64,000 nucleotides of DNA from JAFGDH01 sp964441265 (GTDB lineage Archaea; Aenigmatarchaeota; Aenigmatarchaeia; QMZP01; QMZT01). Where the stretch lies: positions 1-64,000 of the forward strand of contig CAYYKJ010000004.1 of NCBI GenBank assembly GCA_964441265.1. Direction: 5' to 3'. Made by a program: the position numbers and the translations under genes. Each line of letters opens with the position of its first letter. Within the stretch, counting starts at the first letter, position 1. The notes beneath the pieces are model-generated. The model saw only the letters and a program-made list of their open reading frames with translations, had not been told where the DNA came from and ran no database searches. Below, piece by piece: positions 49,548 through 58,120 of this stretch.

Positions 49548-50000
49548 ATGAAGTGTCCTTACTGCTCTTCGCAGGAATCAAAGGTGGTCGACAAGAGGAT
49601 AGCTCCGGACCGGAATTCCTTCCGAAGGAGAAGGGAGTGCCTGAACTGCAGCAAGAGGTTCACCACCTACGAGAGGGTGGAGAACGCCGACCTGATCATA
49701 GTGAAGAAGGACGGGAAGAGGGAGAGCTTCGACAGGCAGAAGGTGAAATCCGGGATGATCAAGGCCTGCGAAAAGACACCGGTCTCCATAGAAGACATCG
49801 ACAGGACGCTGGACGAGATAGAGATGGAGCTCAGGAACAGGGACTCGGTGGAGATTCCCAGCAGGTCCGTGGGCCGTCTCGCGATGAAGAAGCTGAAGAA
49901 GCTGGACAAGGTAGCCTACATAAGGTTCGCCTCGGTATACAGGGAATTCGCCGATCCGGGGGATTTCGAGAGCGAGCTGAGGAAGGTCATGAAGAAATAG
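49548..50000 (+). CDS. nrdR: Transcriptional repressor NrdR
   Basis: The 150-aa regulator senses dATP/ATP and represses ribonucleotide reductase genes. It has an N-terminal zinc ribbon (MKCPYCSSQESKVVDKR, then RRRRECLNCSKRFTTYE) and an ATP-cone (residues 48-138, VVKKDGKRESFDRQKV). It is followed at 105 bp by a ribonucleotide reductase with its own ATP-cone. Two NrdR boxes precede it. Confidence 0.95.
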   Translation: MKCPYCSSQESKVVDKRIAPDRNSFRRRRECLNCSKRFTTYERVENADLIIVKKDGKRESFDRQKVKSGMIKACEKTPVSIEDIDRTLDEIEMELRNRDSVEIPSRSVGRLAMKKLKKLDKVAYIRFASVYREFADPGDFESELRKVMKK

Positions 50001-50008
50001 GATGACAG

Positions 50009-50088
50009 GACGGCTCGGAGGGTTCGGAAGGGCCGTGTTTCGAAGGTAAACCGACGGCTTGGGGAGGTTTGACGGGCCGTCTTTCGAA
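50009..50088. repeat. Two 36-bp tandem hairpin repeats between nrdR and nrdJ
   Basis: Units at 50009-50044 and 50053-50088 agree at about 28 of 36 positions. Each begins GACGGCT and ends GGGCCGT then TTTCGAA, so ACGGC and GCCGT can pair in each. They could form twin RNA hairpins that tune reductase expression relative to nrdR. Confidence 0.6.
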
Positions 50089-50105
50089 ATAAGGGGTGTT
50101 TGGCA

Positions 50106-53100
50106 ATGACTGTGACGAAGGTAAAGAAAAGGAACGGGAGGACCGTTGATTTCGAGGAAGAAAAGATCGCTAATGCTATTTTCAAGGCCGCCAGGTCGGT
50201 CGGCGGGGAGGACATGGACCTCGCCAGGAGGCTCGCCGGGGAAGTGTCCCGGATAATGGGGGATAAATTCCACGATAAGACCCCCTCGGTGGAGGACGTC
50301 CAGGACGTCGTAGAAAAGGTCCTCATAGAGAGCGGCCACGCCAAGACCGCCAAGGCGTACATACTCTATAGGCAGGAGCGGGGGAAGATCCGCGAGGCCA
50401 AGGAGGTCATCGGGGTCAGGGACGAGCTGAAGCTCTCCGTCAATACGATAAAGGTCCTCAAGGCCAGATACCTGCTGAAGGACGAGGAAGGCAACGTGGT
50501 GGAATCCACCGGGGAGCTCTTCAGGAGGGTGGCCAGGCACATATCCCTCGTGGACATACTCTACCACGAAAACGTATACGACGTCAACAGGGAACAGACC
50601 GTCAAGGAGGTGAAGCCCCTGAAGGAGATTCCGGAGAAGATGAAAAACCTCGGTTTCAACATCCACGACGCCAGGATGCTCTTCAGGGCATACAAGAGGA
50701 TGAACGCCAGGCGTATGATGAAGGTCAATTTTCTGGAGCTGGTGGAGATACTCAAGAGGAACTGGGAAACCATCAGGAAAAGACAGGACGAGTTCTACGA
50801 CACACTGACCAGATTCGAGTTCACTCCCAATTCCCCCACGCTCATGAACGCGGGGGCTCCGCTCGGACAGCTTTCCGCCTGCTTCGTGCTCCCGGTGAGG
50901 GACTCCCTGGAAAGCATATTCGATTCCCTCAAGCACACCGCCCTCATACACCAGAGCGGGGGAGGTACCGGTTTTTCCTTCACCAACCTGCGATACAGAG
51001 GGGACATGGTCAAGTCCACGAAGGGAATAGCATCCGGACCGCTCTCCTTCATGAGGGTGTTCGACGTCGCAACGGACGTGATAAAACAGGGCGGGAAGAG
51101 ACGCGGTGCCAACATGGGAATACTCAGCATTCACCACCCCGACGTCCTCGATTTCATCGGGGCCAAGGACTCCGAGAACAAGATCCTCACCAACTTCAAC
51201 ATCTCCGTGGCCGTCACGGACGAGTTCATGAAGGCCCTGGAAAACAACGGGGAATACGAGCTCAGGAACCCGAGGACAGGGGACGCGGTCAAGAAACTTT
51301 TCGCCCGCCAGGTCTGGGAAATGATAACATATCAGGCATGGAAGACCGGAGATCCCGGGGTGATATTCATCGACGAGATCAACAGGCACAACCAGACTCC
51401 TCACATAGGGAGGATAGAGTCGACCAATCCATGCATCGCCAGGGACAGCTGGATCCACACCGGGAGCGGGCCGTTTCAGGTAGATGACCTGATCGGCACC
51501 CAGTTCAGGGCAAGGGTCAACGGAACGGACATGACGACCGGGGAACAGGGATTCTTCAGGACGGCGAAAAAGGAGGTATACAGGCTGAAAACAAAGGAAG
51601 GGTATTCCCTGAGACTCACCGACGACCACCCCGTGCTCAGGGCGGGGAGAACCACGAGATACACGATGGAATCCGAATGGTGCAGGGCAGGGGACCTCAT
51701 GCCCTCGGACAAAATACTCCTTCACGACCACGGCCGGAACCCCGAATGGGACGGTGAAAATACATGGGAAGAGGGCTACCTTCTCGGACTCCTCGTGGGT
51801 GACGGGACGCTGAAGAAAGACAGGGCAGTTCTTTCGGTGTGGGATTCCGGGGGCGGCGGGACCGGAGGAATAATGAAAACTGCCTTCAAAGCCGCAGAGA
51901 AACTGCCCCGCCGGAGTGATTTCAGGGGATGGGCTGGAATAAAGGACCGGAACGAGCACCGCATGTCCCTCGCCTCCCTGAAGAGGCTCGCCGAATCCCT
52001 GGGCATGTCCCAGGGAAACAAGACGATCACGCCTGCCATGGAAAAGGCATCGAGCGATTTTTACAGGGGGTTCCTCAGGGGGTTCTTCGACTCCGACGGG
52101 ACCGTTGTCGGAAGCCAGAAGAAGGGCGTGAGCGTCAGGCTCCCACAATCCGACCCGGAGAGGCTGGAAGCGGTCCAGAGGATGCTCCTCCGCCTGGGGA
52201 TCGCATCCGGGATATACAGGAACAGGCGAAAAAGGGGTAAGAAAGAATTGCCCGATGGTAAGGGAGGAAGCAGAAAATATCCGACAAAGGCACAGCACGA
52301 GCTGGTGATATCGGGTGAGAACATAAAAGCATTTTCGGAAAGGATCGGTTTCAGCGACAGCGCCAAATCGGAAAGGCTCCGGGAACTCCTGAAAAAATAC
52401 AAAAGAAAACTCAACAGGGAAAGATTCACCGCAACGGTGTCGGGATTGCTGCCCGAGGGAATCGAAGACGTCTTTGACGTTCAGGTCCCGGGGATGCACG
52501 TATTCGACGCGAACGGAATGCAGATACACAACTGCGGAGAGCAAACTCTGCTCCCGTACGAATCCTGCAACCTGGGTAGCGTGAACCTCTCCAAGATGCT
52601 GAAGGAGGGGGACAAGGAGATAGACTGGGACAAGCTGAAGAGGACCACGGAGCTGGCCACCCACTTCCTGGAAAGCGTGATCGATTCCAACAAGTATCCA
52701 ATACAGCAGATCGAGCTCATGACCATGGCCAACAGGAGGATAGGGCTGGGAGTGATGGGCTTCGCGGAGATGCTGATAAGGATGGGCATCCCCTACGCCA
52801 GCGAAAAGGCGCTGGAGATGGGAGAGAAGATAATGAAGTTCATCACGGAGGCATCCAGAGCATACTCTTCCAGACTCGCGGAGAGCAGGGGAAACTTCCC
52901 CAATTTCAAGGGCAGCATATGGGAAAATCAGGGGATGAAGCGCATGAGGAACTGCGCCGTCACCACCATCGCACCCACCGGAACCATAAGCATAATAGCC
53001 AACACCTCCTCGGGCATAGAGCCCCTGTTCGCGGTGGTCTTCGTCAGGAGGAACGTGCTCGGAGGGGAGACCGAGCTGATCGAGGTCAACCCCCTGTTCG

Positions 53101-53588
53101 AGAAGTACGCAAAGAAGCACGGTTTCTACTCGGAAGAGCTGATGAAGAAGGTCAGCAAGACCGGCTCCCTCCACGGGATAGAAGGAATACCAGAGGAGGC
53201 GAAAAAGCTGTTCGTCACCGCCCATGACGTGAATTACGAGCATCACATAAGGATCCAGGCCGCCTTCCAGAAGTATACGGACAACGCAGTGTCCAAGACC
53301 ATCAACCTCCGCGCGGAGGCGGGCATAAAGGACGTGGAGAACGCCTACATGATGGCCCACAGGTTAAAGTGCAAGGGAATAACCATATACCGCGACCAGA
53401 GCAAGGTCACCCAGGTCCTGAACATGGGGGAGGGCAAGAAGGAGGAGAAGGAGACCGTCAACGGCAACGGCCATGAAGAGGGCGGGCTGAAGGAATCGGA
53501 CGAGATCTGCCCGGTCTGCAAGGCCAAGCTCTATTCCGCCGAGGGATGCTTCACCTGCCTTTCCTGCGGGTATTCGAGGTGCGGGTAG
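50106..53588 (+). CDS. nrdJ: Class II-type (adenosylcobalamin-dependent) ribonucleoside-diphosphate reductase with intein
   Basis: The 1160-aa precursor (about 793 aa after splicing) reduces ribonucleotides to deoxyribonucleotides. It has an N-terminal ATP-cone (residues 1-90), the catalytic barrel with LMNAGAPLGQLSACFVLPV (redox Cys), GGTGFSF and GANMGIL, the NPC-GEQ active-site loop interrupted by the intein, NLGSVNLSK, and TIAPTGTISIIANTSSGIEP. A C-terminal zinc ribbon (CPVCKAKLYSAEGCFTCLSC) provides the shuttle Cys typical of NrdJ. No nrdB gene is adjacent. Start at ATG 50106 (GGGGTG upstream). The cobalamin adenosyltransferase 2.5 kb downstream fits class II. Confidence 0.93.
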   Translation: MTVTKVKKRNGRTVDFEEEKIANAIFKAARSVGGEDMDLARRLAGEVSRIMGDKFHDKTPSVEDVQDVVEKVLIESGHAKTAKAYILYRQERGKIREAKEVIGVRDELKLSVNTIKVLKARYLLKDEEGNVVESTGELFRRVARHISLVDILYHENVYDVNREQTVKEVKPLKEIPEKMKNLGFNIHDARMLFRAYKRMNARRMMKVNFLELVEILKRNWETIRKRQDEFYDTLTRFEFTPNSPTLMNAGAPLGQLSACFVLPVRDSLESIFDSLKHTALIHQSGGGTGFSFTNLRYRGDMVKSTKGIASGPLSFMRVFDVATDVIKQGGKRRGANMGILSIHHPDVLDFIGAKDSENKILTNFNISVAVTDEFMKALENNGEYELRNPRTGDAVKKLFARQVWEMITYQAWKTGDPGVIFIDEINRHNQTPHIGRIESTNPCIARDSWIHTGSGPFQVDDLIGTQFRARVNGTDMTTGEQGFFRTAKKEVYRLKTKEGYSLRLTDDHPVLRAGRTTRYTMESEWCRAGDLMPSDKILLHDHGRNPEWDGENTWEEGYLLGLLVGDGTLKKDRAVLSVWDSGGGGTGGIMKTAFKAAEKLPRRSDFRGWAGIKDRNEHRMSLASLKRLAESLGMSQGNKTITPAMEKASSDFYRGFLRGFFDSDGTVVGSQKKGVSVRLPQSDPERLEAVQRMLLRLGIASGIYRNRRKRGKKELPDGKGGSRKYPTKAQHELVISGENIKAFSERIGFSDSAKSERLRELLKKYKRKLNRERFTATVSGLLPEGIEDVFDVQVPGMHVFDANGMQIHNCGEQTLLPYESCNLGSVNLSKMLKEGDKEIDWDKLKRTTELATHFLESVIDSNKYPIQQIELMTMANRRIGLGVMGFAEMLIRMGIPYASEKALEMGEKIMKFITEASRAYSSRLAESRGNFPNFKGSIWENQGMKRMRNCAVTTIAPTGTISIIANTSSGIEPLFAVVFVRRNVLGGETELIEVNPLFEKYAKKHGFYSEELMKKVSKTGSLHGIEGIPEEAKKLFVTAHDVNYEHHIRIQAAFQKYTDNAVSKTINLRAEAGIKDVENAYMMAHRLKCKGITIYRDQSKVTQVLNMGEGKKEEKETVNGNGHEEGGLKESDEICPVCKAKLYSAEGCFTCLSCGYSRCG
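51432..52532 (+). other. Intein with LAGLIDADG homing endonuclease inside nrdJ
   Basis: Residues 443-809 (367 aa). It begins with Cys (CIARDSWIHTGSG), ends in His-Asn (MQIHN), and is followed by an extein Cys, so all splice residues are present. Endonuclease blocks are GYLLGLLVGDGTL and RGFLRGFFDSDGTV; block B-like RLTDDHPVLRAG is visible. It sits in the conserved NP-C active-site motif, a known ribonucleotide-reductase intein site. It appears intact. Confidence 0.95.
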
Positions 53589-53623
53589 GGTACCACCTCC
53601 ACACCCAAAAAATTATCACCAAA

Positions 53624-54379
53624 TCAGGCAGGTGGCTTCCGCAGAGAAAACTTCCACACATTCTCGAAGACTGTCTTCTGGGCATTTGCAATGCTTTCAT
53701 CCTCGATTATAACGGCGATTATCTTCTTTTCGACTGTAAAATATGCTATCTTGTTGTTCCACATGTAGGTGACCGAGGGGAATTCCCCCGGCTGACGGGG
53801 AAAAAACCGTGTTTGCCTGAGTTCCTCCTTTTCCCTTCCCTTCATCCATTCCCTCGCCACCTTGGAATCCTTGACAACGACCCTCGCCTTTATCCCCAGT
53901 TTAACCCTCTCCTTCACGAATCTAGGCAAATAGAATTTCATGATATCGTAATGCTGTTCCGGGTTCCCGTATACGCTGATCTCTTTGGGCCTCTCCCTCA
54001 ATATTGTGTCATGGATCACTTTCAGGCCCGCCAGGCCTTCGAAGAAATCGACCGAAGGTTTCTTTGTGACGCTGCTCTTCATTTTCCTCAGCTGCGGCAG
54101 AATCTCCTTCACCTGGTCCTCCTTTTCTTCCAGCATCTCAAGGATCCTCTCCGGGTCAGATGCTTCAAAACACTGCACCCTCCCCCTCATCACAGAACTA
54201 ACCAGCCCCCTTTCCATCAGGGATCTCGAGATGTCATAGGTATATGTCCTGAAGGTGCCCGCCTCCTTTGATATACGATTTACTGTGGCCGAACCTAATC
54301 TCAAACATGCAAGATAAACCTTAATCTCCCTCTCTGACAGACCTATTGATTTCAGCGCTTCTGCCACTTCCATAATCAT
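53624..54379 (-). CDS. TrmB-family transcriptional regulator
   Basis: The 251-aa protein has the TrmB N-terminal winged helix (GLSEREIKVYLACLRLGSAT, then RISKEAGTFRTYTYDISRSL), a coiled coil (about residues 78-105) and a C-terminal effector domain (TILRERPKEISVYGN, IKARVVVKDSK, NKIAYFTVEKKIIAVIIED). TrmB-like proteins often sense sugars or other small molecules. Divergent from the AlaRS-like gene, sharing a promoter with 34-bp tandem repeats. Confidence 0.9.
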   Translation of the reverse strand: MIMEVAEALKSIGLSEREIKVYLACLRLGSATVNRISKEAGTFRTYTYDISRSLMERGLVSSVMRGRVQCFEASDPERILEMLEEKEDQVKEILPQLRKMKSSVTKKPSVDFFEGLAGLKVIHDTILRERPKEISVYGNPEQHYDIMKFYLPRFVKERVKLGIKARVVVKDSKVAREWMKGREKEELRQTRFFPRQPGEFPSVTYMWNNKIAYFTVEKKIIAVIIEDESIANAQKTVFENVWKFSLRKPPA

Positions 54380-54400
54380 AATAACACATCACGAGTATAA

Positions 54401-54468
54401 AAGCTTAAATTTTGTCGTTAAATTTACTACTACAAAGCTTAAAATATACTCCCTGACATTACTACTAT
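54401..54468. promoter_or_regulatory. 34-bp tandem repeat between TrmB regulator and AlaRS-like gene
   Basis: Two units, 54401-54434 and 54435-54468, each start AAGCTTAAA and contain TTACTACTA about 23 bp later. The 34-bp period keeps both boxes in similar register. It fills the space before the AlaRS-like ATG at 54469. A regulator, most simply the divergent TrmB protein, may bind here. Confidence 0.55.
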
Positions 54469-55527
54469 ATGGTCAACACAAGACAGTTAAGGAAACTATT
54501 CAGGGATTACACGGAAGAGAAGGGATACAAACCGGCCAGCCCGGATTCCCTTGTAAGCGACACCTTTCCGACGTGTTTCACCCTGAGCGGAGGCCCGAAT
54601 TTCGTTGACAGGTATCTGAGGCAAGAGAAACTGAAACCCGAAAACTCCTTTGTCATACAGCCCTGCCACAGGTTCTGGGACGCGGAGAACGTGGGTGACG
54701 GGACACATCTTTCCTTCTTCGAGATGGCAGTCACCAATTCCTTCGACGGTGTTCCGAGGAATGAGATGTACAGGCACCATTTTGATTTTTTGACGAAAGA
54801 ACTGGGATTAGATCCTGATTATTTTACTGTCTCTGCATTCGGGGGCGGCAGTTGCTACGGGACAGAATTCAAGCAGGACGAAGAGGCACTTGAGATATGG
54901 AAAGACCTGAGGCTAAGGAGATATTCTGTACAAAGGGGATTTGGCCCCGATCCCCGGAACGGAAGAATGGTCAATTCGAGCTTTGTTGCCAACAGCGTCG
55001 AGCCCGTGGGGGGTCCGAGGACGGAAATCTGCTATGGGAATCCTGAAAATGGCCTGGAGATATGGACCAGCGTGTTGTACAACACCTTTGTTGACTTCAA
55101 CAAAGAAAAAAACGAGTTCATTTTCAGTCCCATTGGACAATCAACCATTTCCGCGGGTTTCGGATTGGAAAGGGTTGCTCAGGCCGTAAATGGCCTTGCA
55201 TCAATTGACGAAGTATATTCCGGTAAACATTCCAGGGATCCCGTTGTTTCGGACCACGTCAGGGGGATGGCTTTTCTGGCAAAGGATGGGGCGTTTGAAC
55301 TCAAGGGGGACGAGAACAGCGGCAGGAAAACCCTCCTCAACAGGTACGTGAGAAACTTTTTTCATCATTTGGGTGAATATGACAGAGAACAGCTGAAAGA
55401 CCTCATCTCTGAAACCATCGATTATTATAAAGAAGACTACACTTCCTTGAGAGAGAAAGGAGATGAAATACTAGAGAAGATTGAAAGCAGAGGCAGAAGA
55501 CTAAACATGATTCCCGGGAATCATTAA
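54469..55527 (+). CDS. Stand-alone AlaRS-like aminoacylation domain protein
   Basis: The 352-aa protein is related to the catalytic core of archaeal alanyl-tRNA synthetase. IQPCHRFWDAENVGDGTHLS then FFEMAVTNSFDG aligns with the class II motif 2 region (QPC-R--D--NVG-T-RH---FEM). GFGLERVAQAVNG is the motif 3 Arg segment, and WTSVLYNTFVDFNKE matches the middle. It lacks the editing and C-Ala domains and is short for AlaRS (usually about 900 aa). Probable aminoacyl-adenylate former with another acceptor. TrmB control suggests a metabolic or stress role. Confidence 0.7.
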   Translation: MVNTRQLRKLFRDYTEEKGYKPASPDSLVSDTFPTCFTLSGGPNFVDRYLRQEKLKPENSFVIQPCHRFWDAENVGDGTHLSFFEMAVTNSFDGVPRNEMYRHHFDFLTKELGLDPDYFTVSAFGGGSCYGTEFKQDEEALEIWKDLRLRRYSVQRGFGPDPRNGRMVNSSFVANSVEPVGGPRTEICYGNPENGLEIWTSVLYNTFVDFNKEKNEFIFSPIGQSTISAGFGLERVAQAVNGLASIDEVYSGKHSRDPVVSDHVRGMAFLAKDGAFELKGDENSGRKTLLNRYVRNFFHHLGEYDREQLKDLISETIDYYKEDYTSLREKGDEILEKIESRGRRLNMIPGNH

Positions 55528-55598
55528 GCTGGACGGCGGCTCTGCTGATAGATATGATGAAATCTCAGAACCAAAATTCAGGAGCCCGATATTAATTC

Positions 55599-56015
55599 TC
55601 ATTTCATTATCTCCGACAGTTCGCTGAGCATACCGAAGCTTATAAGACTGCTGTCTCCGGCGCCCTTCGCAGGGGGATAGTCCCCGGCATAGCCCCTGAG
55701 TTGTTCCACGCTCAGATCTTCGACCGGCTTTGTAGTCACGTATTTCACGCAGGCGCTCCCGAATGTACAATAAATTTCCCTTTTTCCGGGAACTGCGCAA
55801 ACCATCCTGACCTTTTCCCCCGACCCCTTTCCATAAGCCGCGGAATCGAAGACACAGAGAACCTTTTCATGGTCATCTCCAATATACTCCTGATTTATTT
55901 TCTGGAAATCAGAACCTATCATATTGATTTCTTCACCAGTAAGACCCGGTCTCCCTGAATTTCCTGCCTGCCTGAAAACACTGAAACTTCCGTAATCTCC
56001 GCCTAAACCGTCCAT
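55599..56015 (-). CDS. Hypothetical protein
   Basis: A 138-aa protein from ATG 56015, which lies about 25 nt downstream of TATA-like ATTTAAATAT; a TTG further upstream is less likely. Mixed alpha/beta. It includes EKVLCVFDSAAYGKGSGEKV and EIYCTFGSACVKYVTTKPVE. No family recognised. It converges with the AlaRS-like gene. Confidence 0.5.
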   Translation of the reverse strand: MDGLGGDYGSFSVFRQAGNSGRPGLTGEEINMIGSDFQKINQEYIGDDHEKVLCVFDSAAYGKGSGEKVRMVCAVPGKREIYCTFGSACVKYVTTKPVEDLSVEQLRGYAGDYPPAKGAGDSSLISFGMLSELSEIMK

Positions 56016-56100
56016 ACTAATCAACAAAACGTCAATATTTAAATTAGGACATTGGGACAAGAATCGATCTATTTTTTAATCCCCGTTCCAATTCCTACTC

Positions 56101-56613
56101 ATGGGGATGATATACGTCTTCACCGGGGACGGGAAGGGGAAGACCACTGCTGCCCTGGGGACTGCCGTCAGGTCCTGCGGGCACGGCAGGAGGGTGGTGA
56201 TCGTCCAGTTCATGAAGAAGAGGAAGACCGGTGAGATCAAGTTCTCGGAGAAGACAAAATCCTTCGAAATACACCAGTTCGGCGGCAGGAAATTCGTTGA
56301 TCCCTCCAAAGTGACCAGGGGGGACGTGGAAAAGGCGAAGGCAGGTCTGGTGTTCTGCCTCAAACTGCTGGACAAGAAGCCTCCCGACCTTCTGGTGCTG
56401 GACGAGATAAACGTGGCAATCAGGTACGGCCTGATGACTAAGGGGGACGCGCTGGAGCTCATAGTGCAGGCACCGGAGAAGACCGACCTCGTGCTCACGG
56501 GCAGGCACGCCCCTCCGGAGATAATGGAAGTGGCCGACCTGGTAACCGACATGAAGGATATCAAGCATCCCTACACCAAGGGGTCCGGCGCCAGGAAGGG
56601 GTTGGATTTTTAA
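56101..56613 (+). CDS. cobO: Cob(I)yrinic acid a,c-diamide adenosyltransferase
   Basis: The 170-aa enzyme adenosylates reduced corrinoid with ATP, giving the coenzyme B12 form. It opens YVFTGDGKGKTTAALGTAVR (P-loop of the CobO/BtuR family) and has VVIVQFMK, LLVLDEINVAIRYGL (Walker B-like) and VLTGRHAPPEIME near the C-terminus. It supplies the cofactor required by the reductase upstream. First of a possible run with the DUF4430 gene 57 bp downstream. Confidence 0.92.
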   Translation: MGMIYVFTGDGKGKTTAALGTAVRSCGHGRRVVIVQFMKKRKTGEIKFSEKTKSFEIHQFGGRKFVDPSKVTRGDVEKAKAGLVFCLKLLDKKPPDLLVLDEINVAIRYGLMTKGDALELIVQAPEKTDLVLTGRHAPPEIMEVADLVTDMKDIKHPYTKGSGARKGLDF

Positions 56614-56670
56614 TGCCCTTTATTGTAATATTAAATGTAGCCGAGCGGGAGGAGAACGGAGGGTGATAAG

Positions 56671-57093
56671 ATGGCCAGGGGCTTCGATTTCGAATACGTG
56701 CTTTTCAAGAGCGATTTCAGGTATTTCCTCGCAGGTGTCATACTGGCCGTAGTGGTCTTTGCCGCGGGCATGCAATACAACAGGATAACCGGCATGGCCA
56801 CCAGGGACGAGATGATAGACACGATGATAAGGATAGAGGGCGGAGGAAGCCCCGAAGTCCGCGAGATACGGGTCAGGCCCGGCACAACCGTGTTCGATGC
56901 CCTCAAGCAGGTGGCCTACGTGGAGTACAGGATATACGAGGACGGAACGGAGCTGACCGGAATAAACGACCGGATGAACGAGAACGGCAGCCGCTGGACG
57001 TGCGTGATAAACGGAGAGACCGCGGAAAGGATAGACGCCAGGGAAGTCCAAGAGGATGACAGAATAATCTTCAGGTACCTGAAGAGCCGGTGA
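56671..57093 (+). CDS. Membrane-anchored DUF4430-like protein
   Basis: The 140-aa protein has one N-terminal helix (YFLAGVILAVVVFAAGM, about residues 18-34), then an external domain with VRPGTTVFDALKQVAYVEYR, GINDRMNENGSRWTCVINGE and DDRIIFRYL, the pattern of DUF4430, a domain also found at the end of transcobalamin-like proteins. Being next to cobO, it might help capture or handle cobalamin at the cell surface. That link is inference only. Confidence 0.68.
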   Translation: MARGFDFEYVLFKSDFRYFLAGVILAVVVFAAGMQYNRITGMATRDEMIDTMIRIEGGGSPEVREIRVRPGTTVFDALKQVAYVEYRIYEDGTELTGINDRMNENGSRWTCVINGETAERIDAREVQEDDRIIFRYLKSR

Positions 57094-57157
57094 AAACACA
57101 GAACAGCTGATTAACTATTTAAGGAAGAAACCCAAATTTTAATTGGAATTGGTTTAC

Positions 57158-58120
57158 ATGGTAAAGTTTTTCGGGAAAGGTGAAGGGGAAGGGGATTTCG
57201 AGTGTGCGATATGCAAAAAGCGCCTCCCCAGCAGGGAAAAACTCATGGAACACGAAAAGACCCACCTTTCCGAACCGGCCGGAGACGAGGCAAAGAAGAA
57301 AAAAGGGAAAACCGAACCGAGGAAGGGAAAGAAGAAAAATATCCCGGAGGAAAAGAAAGATAAACAGAAACCCAAAAAACCGGAAAGAATAAAGCTGGGA
57401 ATACCCGGTTTCGATGACATGGTGGAAAAGGGAATACCATCCGGCAGTTCCATATTACTTTCAGGGGGTCCCGGCTCGGGTAAAACTATATTCTGTCTTC
57501 AACTCGCGAACAACTTCGCATCCATGAAGAAAAAATGCGTTTACATGAGCTTTGAGGAGAGCGTGAACAGGCTCAAGCAGCACATGAAAGACTTCGGATG
57601 GAACCCGGACAAATACATAAAAGACAATATGCTCGCCATAAAGCAGTTCGATCCGTTTGAAGTGGTAAGGCTCATAGAGGCAATGGTAGAGGAATCCAAG
57701 GGAGAGCTTCTGATAAAGACCCCCCCGATAAAATTCATAAAGGACTTCAGGCCCGAGATAGTCGTGGTGGATTCCCTATCGGCCGTAGCGGCCGCATTCT
57801 CGGGTCACGACATGAGCTACCGCCTCTACATATCCCAGCTGTTCGCATATTTCAAAAAGATGGGAGTTACCTCATTCATAATAACGGAAACAGAGGAAAT
57901 ACCCACCGAGATAACCAGGAGGGGATGCGAGGAGTTCCTGGCGGACGGTGTGATACTTCTCTACAACCTCAAGAAGACAAACATAAGAATAAGCGCGATG
58001 GAGATACTCAAAATACGGGGCGCAAAGCACCAGAAAAGGATAGTCCCTATACAGATAGCGGATGAAAAGGGAATAACTGTGTACCCCAAACAGGAGGTCT
58101 TCGAGGCCATAGAGGCCTAG
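57158..58120 (+). CDS. KaiC-like RecA-superfamily ATPase with N-terminal zinc finger
   Basis: The 320-aa protein has an N-terminal C2H2 finger (FECAICKKRLPSREKLMEHE, then KTH), a Lys/Glu-rich linker (about 45-85), and one KaiC-like domain: Walker A LSGGPGSGKTIFCLQLA near 105, MSFEES, Walker B PEIVVVDSLSAVAAA near 200 and an IRGAKHQKR segment. Such ATPases are frequent in archaea and linked to signalling. Start at ATG 57158; a TTG 5 codons upstream is less likely. The stop overlaps the convergent surface-protein stop by 4 bp (CTAG). Confidence 0.88.
   Translation: MVKFFGKGEGEGDFECAICKKRLPSREKLMEHEKTHLSEPAGDEAKKKKGKTEPRKGKKKNIPEEKKDKQKPKKPERIKLGIPGFDDMVEKGIPSGSSILLSGGPGSGKTIFCLQLANNFASMKKKCVYMSFEESVNRLKQHMKDFGWNPDKYIKDNMLAIKQFDPFEVVRLIEAMVEESKGELLIKTPPIKFIKDFRPEIVVVDSLSAVAAAFSGHDMSYRLYISQLFAYFKKMGVTSFIITETEEIPTEITRRGCEEFLADGVILLYNLKKTNIRISAMEILKIRGAKHQKRIVPIQIADEKGITVYPKQEVFEAIEA

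Noticed and set aside
50009..50088. CRISPR-like repeats between nrdR and nrdJ
   Set aside because: There are only two units, 8 bp apart, with about 22 percent divergence and no spacer-length gap or cas genes. They are more likely paired hairpins.
49578..53360. A 1260-codon open frame on the minus strand opposite nrdR and nrdJ
   Set aside because: It is the antisense shadow of high-GC reductase codons. It has no motif, no promoter and an odd His/Val/Leu-rich composition, and it spans two genes and the intein on the other strand.
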